Positions 1 through 5,774 of a stretch of DNA of 6,431 nt are shown piece after piece. The notes under the pieces are model-generated. The model was given only the letters and a program-made list of their open reading frames with translations. It was not told the DNA's origin and made no database searches. The translations under genes were made by a program, and so were the position numbers. Within the stretch, counting starts at the first letter, position 1; each line of letters opens with the position of its first letter. This stretch comes from Bacteroidota bacterium. GTDB lineage: Bacteria; Bacteroidota; Ignavibacteria; Ignavibacteriales; Ignavibacteriaceae. The DNA is taken from positions 1-6,431 of the forward strand of contig JAJYSI010000205.1 in assembly GCA_021793635.1 (NCBI GenBank), given 5' to 3'.

Positions 1-150
1 TGTCTTTTCCAGAGCAAAAAAATATTGAGCCACATTCTTTATGAATTAAATAAAAGGAAATTTGAACTTGGTATAAAGAAATTTTCAAGCCGTGAGCAAA
101 AATTGTTGCTTAAGGGTAAAAAATTTTATCCCTGGAAAAAGAATTTTTAA
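1..150 (+). CDS. Possible C-terminal end of a plus-strand gene (partial, unknown)
   Basis: The first plus frame is open from the left edge to a TAA at 148-150, giving 49 residues with no start inside the window. The peptide is rich in Lys, Leu and Phe (for example ILYELNKRKFELG near residues 13-24) and I do not recognise it. From about position 52 it coincides with the 21-bp repeat array and so becomes a loose seven-residue repeat. Support for a real gene is indirect: a plus-strand terminator-like hairpin lies about 180 bp downstream and implies a transcript arriving from the left. Against it, 49 open codons can arise by chance, and a 21-bp repeat keeps any stop-free frame open. It may equally be noncoding. 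Confidence 0.3.
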   Translation, partial: CLFQSKKILSHILYELNKRKFELGIKKFSSREQKLLLKGKKFYPWKKNF

Positions 151-324
151 TTCCAGAAATAGAAATTTAGATTGCGAAAAAACATTTTTTGATTTAAGGA
201 TAAGAAATTTTAATCCAAGAAAAAGAATTTTTAATTCCGGAAATACAAATATTAATTCTAGAAAAAGAAATTTTATTTCCGGAAATAAAATTTTTAATTC
301 CAGAATAAAAATTTCTTATTCCGG
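52..324. repeat. Degenerate 21-bp tandem repeat array, about 13 units
   Basis: The period is exactly 21 bp. Units start at 52, 73, 94, 115, 136, 157, 178, 199, 220, 241, 262, 283 and 304, with no indels between them. Units from 136 onward are best conserved: an A-rich half, a central AAATTT-like core, then AATTCC(G/A)G at the unit end. Units before 136 are much more diverged. Junctions read TTCCGGAA or TTCCAGAA, so the array has two alternating symmetry centres, one at the junction and one in the A/T core. For example, 281-301 is an inverted repeat with 9 of 10 pairs matching, and 300-324 has 10 of 12. Because 21 is a multiple of three, one plus frame stays open through the whole array, but it looks like an artefact of the period. 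Function unknown; it lies just past the 3' end of the minus-strand DUF116 gene. Confidence 0.85.
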
Positions 325-329
325 GATTT

Positions 330-361
330 CCTTTGAAATTTGCAAAATTTCGAAGGTTTTT
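330..361 (+). terminator. Intrinsic terminator-like hairpin with T-tract (plus strand)
   Basis: Arms 330-341 and 345-356 form a 12-bp stem around the 3-nt loop GCA, and TTTTT follows at 357-361. The only non-Watson-Crick position is 334/352, a U-G wobble in plus-strand RNA but an A-C mismatch in minus-strand RNA. The T-tract is also on the plus side only; on the minus strand the hairpin is followed by AAATCCC. Both asymmetries favour termination of a plus-strand transcript. The element overlaps the last base of the minus-strand DUF116 stop codon, so it could still stabilise the 3' end of that message. Confidence 0.5.
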
Positions 362-1182
362 CATTTTCCATCAATTTTAACAAGATCCTTAACCCTGTCA
401 AGATTAACAGTGTTGGGGTAAAACTCGCCCATCCATCTTCGGCAGCGGTTTGCATCAAGCGGGACCCCAATTACCGGCAAGCCGAATTTAATACAATGAT
501 TCATGCCGCTCATTAATTCCGGAATGCATGCAATGCCCATTACCCCAACTGTCTTGTATTTCTTTCGAAGCATCTTAAGTAATCCCTTAAGGTCTGCCGT
601 TCGCCAGATATATGCATCAACATTATTTTTTCTTAATATCATATTTACATGATTGATGTAACAATGCTTTGAACAACCTTTGCAAACGTAATCGATCTCA
701 TTCAATTTTGACATGCAGTTCCGCTTAAGGTCATGCAGGCAGTGCGGAAGCAGCGCAATCTTATATTGGCAGTTTCTAAATTGATCTGCGTAAATTCTAT
801 TAGCCAGTTCAATCTCTGCCATGTAGAGATGGTATTGTTCTTCTGAAGTAGAAATAGTTTTATCAATCCTTTCACTTAAGGATAAACTTTTAAGATGCAC
901 CTTAACTGCTTCAGTGTAGCATGAGAGATTGGCTCTTAGATATTTTAGAACTTCGAAAATTATTGTCTCATTAGCATCAGACTTACTCAGCTTTTTTAAG
1001 AAACGTTTTTTCCGGTCGAATGAGTGTAAATAATGAAGGAACTCTTCTTCAGATTCAAAATATTTTTCTCTAAGAAAGGAAACGATAAATTTTATTGTAT
1101 TAAAATAATTATCCGAGGAAGCTTCAATTCCATAAAGAGAAAAGGTTTTGCCTTTCAATATTTTTTCTTCAGATATATTCAT
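361..1182 (-). CDS. DUF116 family protein
   Basis: A 273-residue protein whose C-terminal half matches the DUF116 family by motif. LPHCLHDLKRNC (145-156) is followed by a cysteine cluster C167-x2-C170-x3-C174. Next comes VGVMGIACIPELMSGM (212-227), then a GVPLDANRCRRW segment (239-250) holding C247. The conserved cysteines suggest metal or Fe-S binding, but that is inference and the family's biochemical role is not established to my knowledge. The first 135 residues are a charged, helical-looking region with no motif I recognise. I see neither a signal peptide nor membrane segments, so it is probably cytoplasmic. The ATG at 1180-1182 is the only reasonable start: the frame is open 35 codons further upstream but has no ATG, GTG or TTG there. 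No Shine-Dalgarno precedes it. It is the last of three same-strand genes, with a 202-bp gap to the previous one. Confidence 0.85.
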   Translation of the reverse strand: MNISEEKILKGKTFSLYGIEASSDNYFNTIKFIVSFLREKYFESEEEFLHYLHSFDRKKRFLKKLSKSDANETIIFEVLKYLRANLSCYTEAVKVHLKSLSLSERIDKTISTSEEQYHLYMAEIELANRIYADQFRNCQYKIALLPHCLHDLKRNCMSKLNEIDYVCKGCSKHCYINHVNMILRKNNVDAYIWRTADLKGLLKMLRKKYKTVGVMGIACIPELMSGMNHCIKFGLPVIGVPLDANRCRRWMGEFYPNTVNLDRVKDLVKIDGK

Positions 1183-1263
1183 CTTAAATAAATTTGAATA
1201 CTTAAATTTAATTAAATTTGCGAAGAATAAGTTTAGGCAGGAAAAAACAGAATAATAAAAACT

Positions 1264-1292
1264 ATTATAATCACCTTCTTTATATTTTTATT
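1264..1292 (-). promoter_or_regulatory. Candidate promoter for the DUF116 gene
   Basis: On the minus strand a perfect TATAAT sits at 1269-1264, about 80 nt before the DUF116 start. The -35 position 17 bp upstream (1292-1287) reads AATAAA, which is poor. The region is so AT-rich that one perfect hexamer is weak evidence. The rest of the 1183-1384 gap shows no gene or strong structure. Confidence 0.25.
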
Positions 1293-1384
1293 TAGAATTA
1301 AGGTAAGACTTTTAATTTTGATAAGTTGACAAAAGAAAAACAGTATAAGTGCGGAAAATTTTTTCAGTTATTTTTGAAAATAAA

Positions 1385-1639
1385 TTACTGTGAAGAATAG
1401 TGCTCTTTAAGATACTTTGAACCCTTCGGGAGAATGACGATATCCCTGATTCGGTCAACTTCGCCGGCAACATCTTTTATTGATGGAGAATAAATAAGTC
1501 CATCGGCAATAAGAAAGCGCAGTTCTTTCATTATGAATTCATGATCATACCCTGGAATTTGAACAACGGGAGAATCGATCTTATGATATTCACTTATTTT
1601 TTGAAGTATCTTGATCGTTAAACTTAAGTCATTATCCAT
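1385..1639 (-). CDS. Small winged-helix-like protein resembling DUF2513/YjcQ
   Basis: An 84-residue protein. It starts with an MDND-x-SLTIKILQKI helix, has an IPGYDHEFIMKELRFLIADGLIY stretch spanning about residues 28-50, and ends with DIVILPKGSKYLKEH (66-80). This order (opening Asp-rich helix, a 'gy' turn, a helix leading to 'L..dGLI', and a closing strand before 'G..yL') resembles the small DUF2513/YjcQ winged-helix proteins. Those are often linked to phage or mobile DNA, though nothing mobile is visible here. The match is by eye; the wing strand is short and divergent. There is no signal peptide or membrane segment. The ATG at 1637-1639 is preceded by A/T-rich sequence, with only a weak AGAG about 12 nt away. 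It lies between two same-strand genes with gaps of 185 and 202 bp, so co-transcription is uncertain. It may bind DNA, but this is not shown. Confidence 0.65.
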   Translation of the reverse strand: MDNDLSLTIKILQKISEYHKIDSPVVQIPGYDHEFIMKELRFLIADGLIYSPSIKDVAGEVDRIRDIVILPKGSKYLKEHYSSQ

Positions 1640-1693
1640 AATATTTTTTTACTCTAATTATTTGTTTATGCCGCCGATAATATACTTTAAGAA

Positions 1694-1707
1694 TTGTTAC
1701 CTAACAA
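1694..1707. repeat. 14-bp inverted repeat upstream of the small winged-helix gene
   Basis: TTGTTA and TAACAA are perfect 6-bp arms around CC, centred about 61 bp before the ATG at 1639. The 2-nt spacer is too short for an RNA hairpin loop, so a dimer-binding DNA site is the better reading if it is functional. The remainder of the 1640-1824 gap holds only small AT-rich imperfect repeats, and no clear terminator for the phosphatase gene. Confidence 0.3.
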
Positions 1708-1824
1708 CTACTCCGCTTATACAATAGCAAGCTACGTGTTTGGAAACAAATAAGCTTAATTATAAATTTTAATTGAATGGAATTAATTAAGAAAAGAATT
1801 TTACATCCGGAAAGATTAATATGC

Positions 1825-4377
1825 TTATGCAACCTTAACTATAACCATTGTCATGTCATCATTCACTTCAGCATCACCGCGGAAAGAGCGGATAGAAGAC
1901 CAAATCTCATTCATTATTTCGGATGAGGTTTTGCCGGTTTTTCCTTTTAAAATTTCAGAAAGTTTATCCTCGCCGAAAAGATCTAAATATTTATTCATCG
2001 CTTCTGTAATACCATCTGAAAAGAAAGCGTAAATCTGTCCGGACTTGAGCGGGACTTCTTCTTCTACCAAAGTATTTTCAAAAACAATTCCTCTTTCTAA
2101 GCCGACACCAATTCCTTGAGTTCTATACGAGTGAACTGAGCCGTTAGAAGCCGCCAGCACCGGCATATGCCCGGCTCTGCAGAACGTAACTTTCTTTTCA
2201 GCAGTATCGAATAAAGCCAAGGTCATCGTTACAAAAGAATTTCTTTCAATAGAATCATAAAACTTGCGGTTTAATTCTATCATTATCTGCTTGGGAGATT
2301 TATCTGCAGTGCATGAAAGCTGGATCATCGTTTGAAGCTTAGTCATGTAAAGTGCCGCTGGCAAGCCTTTGCCGGAAACATCGCCAACAACAACAAACAT
2401 TTTGTTTTCAGAGACCGGGATGAGATCGAAGTAATCCCCGCCGACCTGGTTTGCAGGAATCATCTCACCGCAAATATCTAATCCGTTTACGTTGGGAACG
2501 CATTTAGGCAGAAGTCCCTGCTGTATTCTTCTGGCAAGGGAAAGGTCTCTTTCTATTCTCAGCTTTTCAGCTTCTGATTCATAAAGCCTGGCATTTTCTA
2601 TTGCAATTGCAGCCTGGCTTGAAGCTGCATTTAGAAGATCAAGATCTTTGCCTGCAAACTGAGAGCCCGAACGCTTTAATCCGAAAAGAAGGAGCCCGAT
2701 AACTTTTGATTTGATTATCATAGGAATGACTGTAAAGATTCCTTCTTCAATCAAAGCATCAGAAGCTTCCGGAAAAGCCTCGGCAAACTCATGCTGTTCT
2801 ATAATTATTCTGCTCGATATCAGAGACTTCTTTTCAATTATTTTTTGAAGACTATCATAATTGATAACAAGATCAGTTTTAGTAATTCCAACACTTTTTA
2901 TTAAATGGAATTCACCGTCCTTTTTTCCTTTAATTAGGATTCCGAAACGGTTAATCTTAAGAGATTCAACAAAAGTAGATTTCATCGAATCGAGAATATT
3001 TTCAAGACCGACCAGAGTTGATACATCATTGCTGAAACGAAGCAGCACTCTTTGGTAAGCAAACTGTTCCGGGTAAAAGCGCGCGGTTAGGAAATCCTGA
3101 AATTTATCTTTTGTAGATTGAAAGACGAGAGCAAATATTATAAAAATAGAACCTGCAATTACCGCCTGAAACTGAGTTCCTATTGCGGCGCTGATGCTTT
3201 GTCCAAGCACATAAATAATTAAGAAATAAATTGCAGCCAACGCAGCAGTAGCAATGCCGTACATAAGAGTATTCTTAATTACAACGCTTACATCCATCAA
3301 TTGATATTTGAAGATAGAATAAGCAAATGCAATTGGAATAAGAATAATCAAAATGATCGGAGTATAATATTCCGGCGAGTTAAAAATGGTATCGGATATT
3401 ACCGGCGCAATGCGGGAAGTATAAACGATAGCTGCCAGCGCAATAACAAAAGAAACAAGAATGATGAATACCGGTTTCTTTTCTTCTTTAATTTTTATCC
3501 TTCTATAATTTATTATCAGCGAAATCAAAGCCGCTACTTCAACTGCAGTAAGAAAATATCCGAGATTGGAAATTATTGCATTAGATTTTGAAACCGTGCC
3601 ATTACCGAAACCAAATACTTCAATTAATGTAATGACAATGGTTAACGCCATTATTGCTGGGATAATAACTAACAGAAGCTTTGTCCATTTTCTTTCCATT
3701 AATTTGAACGGCTTAGGAAATGTCCAGAAAAAAGCAAGCAGCATGAAAGGAAATGCACTAACGCCAGAAGCAAGTAAAAGAATAAGAATTAGAAACAGAA
3801 GCCGGTCAGCTTGAACTACTGCCGGTGAAATATCAACCGGAATAAAGAGCTGCAGACTTGTTAAAACCGTTGCTACCCCAATTCCATAAAATAATTTTTG
3901 CACTCTCCCATCAGGCTTAGCCATTAGTACAATAAATCCAATAAGCATCTGCATTAAAGCTAAAATGGCATTTGCCAAAGAAGAAATATTTATAAGCTTC
4001 TTAATGTAAACTTTGGTGTGAATAATTTTACCTTCATGCTCGATGGTATAATTAGCATATTGTCCCGCATTTACCTTATTAAGAATAAACTGCGCAGTAC
4101 CGGCGTTAGGCAAGTCTTGGTTATTTATTTGAAGCAGCAAGTCGCCGTCTCTAATGCCGGCGTTCCAGGTAACGCCTCCCACTTTAACACTTTGGAAATG
4201 AAGGACAATTTTACCATCCGGCGCTTTCTGATCTACCCACAAGCATTCATCATTGGATTGAATTCTAACCGCAACGACAAAATAAATTTCAATTACTGCA
4301 GTAATTATTAGAGCCAGCGAAACTGCAATAATAAATTTTGATCTGTTCTTAAGATAAATCTGTTTGATAGTATTCAT
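1825..4377 (-). CDS. Membrane PDZ-GAF-SpoIIE (PP2C-type) serine phosphatase
   Basis: An 850-residue, multi-domain signalling phosphatase. A short cytoplasmic head leads into a membrane helix (about 15-37). A PDZ-like domain follows (about 48-125), with VGGVTWNAGIRDGDLLLQIN at 66-85 as its core, probably outside the cytoplasm. About nine further hydrophobic segments lie between 133 and 420, ending with KYQLMDVSVVIKNTLMYG (357-374), a segment common in this membrane module. A GAF-like domain spans about 440-600, and a helical linker with RDLSLARRIQQGLLP (610-624) joins it to the phosphatase. Catalytic PP2C/SpoIIE motifs are all present: GGDYFD (646-651), GDVSGKGLPAA (665-675), RAGHMP (734-739), FFSDGITEA (785-793) and NDDMT (839-843), with the metal-ligand Asp residues intact. 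Family members usually dephosphorylate a STAS anti-sigma antagonist; no such partner is in the window. The ATG at 4375-4377 is the chosen start, and no Shine-Dalgarno is seen. It is divergent from the LuxR-type gene. Confidence 0.92.
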   Translation of the reverse strand: MNTIKQIYLKNRSKFIIAVSLALIITAVIEIYFVVAVRIQSNDECLWVDQKAPDGKIVLHFQSVKVGGVTWNAGIRDGDLLLQINNQDLPNAGTAQFILNKVNAGQYANYTIEHEGKIIHTKVYIKKLINISSLANAILALMQMLIGFIVLMAKPDGRVQKLFYGIGVATVLTSLQLFIPVDISPAVVQADRLLFLILILLLASGVSAFPFMLLAFFWTFPKPFKLMERKWTKLLLVIIPAIMALTIVITLIEVFGFGNGTVSKSNAIISNLGYFLTAVEVAALISLIINYRRIKIKEEKKPVFIILVSFVIALAAIVYTSRIAPVISDTIFNSPEYYTPIILIILIPIAFAYSIFKYQLMDVSVVIKNTLMYGIATAALAAIYFLIIYVLGQSISAAIGTQFQAVIAGSIFIIFALVFQSTKDKFQDFLTARFYPEQFAYQRVLLRFSNDVSTLVGLENILDSMKSTFVESLKINRFGILIKGKKDGEFHLIKSVGITKTDLVINYDSLQKIIEKKSLISSRIIIEQHEFAEAFPEASDALIEEGIFTVIPMIIKSKVIGLLLFGLKRSGSQFAGKDLDLLNAASSQAAIAIENARLYESEAEKLRIERDLSLARRIQQGLLPKCVPNVNGLDICGEMIPANQVGGDYFDLIPVSENKMFVVVGDVSGKGLPAALYMTKLQTMIQLSCTADKSPKQIMIELNRKFYDSIERNSFVTMTLALFDTAEKKVTFCRAGHMPVLAASNGSVHSYRTQGIGVGLERGIVFENTLVEEEVPLKSGQIYAFFSDGITEAMNKYLDLFGEDKLSEILKGKTGKTSSEIMNEIWSSIRSFRGDAEVNDDMTMVIVKVA

Positions 4378-4703
4378 TTATATTTTATAGTTATATGGAT
4401 ACCCGGCGCTTACAAATACTAACTAGCAATGAAAGTGAAATTTGATGAAATAAAACTAAATAAAATTAGAAGTTAAAACAAATTCCTTCGCAATGAGCAA
4501 AGCTGCAAGTTCTCAATTAACGATGCTCTTTGTACTTTTTGAAATAATAATATTTGGGTGAAGCATACTCGGCTTTTGGTAAATCGAATTCAAATATATT
4601 TTCATGCCGAAACTAAACTTCATTAAGGACAGAAAACGAATTGACTAACTTGAAAACTCATCGGTAATATTTTTTTATTTAAAGAAAATTAATGAACCTC
4701 ATC

Positions 4704-4723
4704 AAACAAAATAATATTTGTTT
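4704..4723. repeat. Inverted repeat AAACAAA-N6-TTTGTTT
   Basis: Perfect 7-bp arms (4704-4710 and 4717-4723) flank the 6-bp spacer ATAATA. It ends three bases before TTGACA at 4727-4732, a possible -35 box. That position fits an activator or repressor site, but its AT content makes a chance match plausible. Confidence 0.35.
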
Positions 4724-4726
4724 TAC

Positions 4727-4756
4727 TTGACATTTAACCGGCATCCGTTCTAATTT
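4727..4756 (+). promoter_or_regulatory. Candidate upstream promoter of the LuxR-type gene (TTGACA)
   Basis: TTGACA at 4727-4732 matches the sigma-70 -35 consensus. The best -10 at an 18-bp spacing is TAATTT (4751-4756), matching only three of six positions, so this is the weaker of two candidates. If used, the transcript would begin near 4763 and include the palindrome at 4766-4784 in its leader. Confidence 0.25.
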
Positions 4757-4765
4757 AACATAAGT

Positions 4766-4784
4766 GTTAAGAATTATTCTTAAC
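4766..4784. repeat. 19-bp perfect palindrome upstream of the LuxR-type gene
   Basis: GTTAAGAAT and ATTCTTAAC are perfect 9-bp arms around a single central T, centred at 4775. Three bases separate it from the -35 of the better promoter candidate (4788-4816), placing its centre about 48 bp before the predicted transcript start, a usual activator position. TTTTT follows directly (4785-4789), so a weak terminator is an alternative, but a one-base loop and an almost all-A/T stem make that unlikely. An operator for a dimeric regulator, perhaps the adjacent LuxR-type protein itself, is the better reading. Confidence 0.45.
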
Positions 4785-4787
4785 TTT

Positions 4788-4816
4788 TTGCTTAAACTAT
4801 TTTATCCAATTATAAT
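4788..4816 (+). promoter_or_regulatory. Candidate main promoter of the LuxR-type gene
   Basis: TTGCTT (4788-4793) is spaced exactly 17 bp from a perfect TATAAT (4811-4816). The predicted start near 4823 would leave a leader of about 24 nt before the GTG at 4847. The match is to the general sigma-70 consensus; whether this organism's main sigma factor uses that consensus is unknown. Confidence 0.4.
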
Positions 4817-4853
4817 GAGGATTTATAGGATGGAGTTTGCACAGGGGTGGTAA
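4815..4853 (+). promoter_or_regulatory. Start region of the LuxR-type gene: short leader frame overlapping a GTG start
   Basis: The gene's frame is closed upstream by TAG at 4826-4828, and its only early start is GTG at 4847. A GGAG at 4832-4835 lies 11 nt before it, an acceptable ribosome site. In another frame, ATG at 4830 is preceded by GAGG (4817-4820) at a 9-nt spacing and encodes MEFAQGW, ending at TAA 4851-4853; an ATG at 4815 shares this frame. The leader frame therefore overlaps the GTG start by seven bases, next to a GGGG run at 4844-4847. Translational coupling, a -1 slip, or one missing G are all possible. Confidence 0.5.
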
Positions 4854-5719
4854 CACAAATAAATGTTTATACATTATCGCAGCGGTCAATTATTCCGGAA
4901 GGAATAACGAGGCTAATAAAACCGGAAGAGGGCATTTCTCATTCCAATCACTTTGATAATTTTCAAAGCACCGCAAGTTACTTTGTGAATCAGAATATTT
5001 CAATGAAAAGCCATGATACTTTATTCGTCGACGATCTATCCTTTGACAAGTCAAAAGTAATCAACATGCTCAGGTCATTTCATTCGGCATTCGGAACAAA
5101 AACAATTGTTTATACGGACAGCATCGACAGCAAATATTTAAACGGACTTTGGCTTTCAAACGTCAGCAGCATACTTCATAACAGGGAAACTCCTTTACTT
5201 GATTTTTTCAATCGTTTTAAAAAAGAAAGTAAAACAGCTTTAAAAAACGGATTATATGGGAAAGAGTCCGCGCGTTATTTTGATACCGGTAAGAAATTTA
5301 TTGATACCATCCGGCTGATAAATAGAGGCTGCGACTGCTATGATGAACTTGTAACATCAATAATTTTAGGAAAGCATATTTGGGCAAAAAGGGAAAACGG
5401 ATACGACTCATCGCGGAGCTACATCAATCTATCTGAAGCTAAACAAGAGTATAAATCAAAAGGAAATAATCTTCCTTCCAATATAACTGCCGGAACAGAA
5501 GTTTTAGCAATAATCAATCAGTTATCCGAAAGGGAGAAAGAGATTTTACTGCAAATTGCAGAAGGTCATAAGAATAAAGAAATAGCCGGCAAGTTATTTA
5601 TTTCTGCGGATAAAGTTGTAAAGCATAAATCAAATATGATAAAGAAGCTTGAACTAAAATCCGTCAACGAACTTTTTATATTGGCAATTCAATATAAAGA
5701 TTTACTTATTGGTAAATAG
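4847..5719 (+). CDS. LuxR-type transcription regulator with degenerate receiver-like N-terminus
   Basis: A 290-residue protein. The C-terminus (about 224-285) is a GerE/LuxR helix-turn-helix: LSEREKEILLQIAEG (226-240), then NKEIAGKLFISADKVVKHKSN (243-263) with the usual V-x-H pattern, so DNA binding is well supported. The N-terminus (about 4-124) follows a response-regulator receiver by pattern: INVYTLSQRSIIPEGI (5-20) as strand and helix one, DTLFVDDLSF (57-66) as strand three with Asp62/Asp63 near the phosphoacceptor position, and KTIVYTD (85-91) as strand four with Thr90. Two key sites look lost: the acidic pair after strand one reads SQR (11-13), and the Lys after strand five seems replaced around SILHNRE (108-114). 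Phosphorylation is therefore doubtful. About 90 residues (125-215), including GCDCYDEL at 161-168, have no recognised domain and make the linker unusually long. It is divergent from the membrane phosphatase and convergent with the beta-glucosidase. The GTG start is uncertain. Confidence 0.85.
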   Translation: MVTQINVYTLSQRSIIPEGITRLIKPEEGISHSNHFDNFQSTASYFVNQNISMKSHDTLFVDDLSFDKSKVINMLRSFHSAFGTKTIVYTDSIDSKYLNGLWLSNVSSILHNRETPLLDFFNRFKKESKTALKNGLYGKESARYFDTGKKFIDTIRLINRGCDCYDELVTSIILGKHIWAKRENGYDSSRSYINLSEAKQEYKSKGNNLPSNITAGTEVLAIINQLSEREKEILLQIAEGHKNKEIAGKLFISADKVVKHKSNMIKKLELKSVNELFILAIQYKDLLIGK

Positions 5720-5774
5720 AAATTCTTATTGCTAATTTTTACAGCCAATCAGCTTTATTCAGATTAAACTACAA
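5720..5774. other. Convergent intergenic spacer without a clear terminator
   Basis: The LuxR-type gene and the beta-glucosidase gene end facing each other across 55 bp. I see only short imperfect AT-rich repeats here, and no stable GC stem followed by a T-tract on either strand. Transcripts may read into the opposing gene or end by another mechanism. Confidence 0.5.

Larger units (their letters stand above)
4378..4846. other. 469-bp divergent intergenic region
   Basis: This AT-rich stretch separates the minus-strand phosphatase from the plus-strand LuxR-type gene. No convincing gene lies in it; the largest distraction is a 22-codon ATG frame at 4493-4561 without a ribosome site. The half near the regulator (4704-4846) holds two inverted repeats and two promoter candidates, listed separately. 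The half near the phosphatase (4378-4440) must hold that gene's promoter, but I could not pick out a convincing -35/-10 pair there. Confidence 0.7.

Noticed and set aside
52..324. CRISPR array
   Set aside because: The repeats are directly abutting 21-bp units with no unique spacers, and no cas gene is present.
92..421. 109-codon plus frame starting at GTG 92 and running through the repeat array
   Set aside because: The 21-bp period is a multiple of three, so any stop-free frame stays open. The frame also crosses the terminator-like hairpin and the end of the DUF116 gene, and the peptide is only a drifting seven-residue repeat.
1271..1280. Strong Shine-Dalgarno-like AAGAAGGTGA on the minus strand upstream of the DUF116 gene
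   Set aside because: No ATG, or properly spaced GTG or TTG, follows it. The only reading, a 13-residue hydrophobic peptide from the overlapping GTG, lacks a usable spacing.
1326..1349. TTGACA followed by TATAAG on the plus strand
   Set aside because: The spacing is only 12 bp and no plus-strand gene lies downstream.
1728..1757. Imperfect minus-strand hairpin (AAGCT and TGTTT arms) as a terminator for the phosphatase gene
   Set aside because: The stem is interrupted by unpaired bases, the loop is only two bases and no T-tract follows on the minus strand.
2861..4311. Several plus-strand frames of 65-97 codons inside the phosphatase gene
   Set aside because: They lie wholly antisense to a gene with intact catalytic motifs and show no domain or ribosome site of their own.
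4493..4561. 22-codon ATG frame (MSKAASSQLT...) with a hydrophobic tail in the divergent intergenic region
   Set aside because: No ribosome site, very short, and no other sign of coding; a chance frame is the simplest reading.
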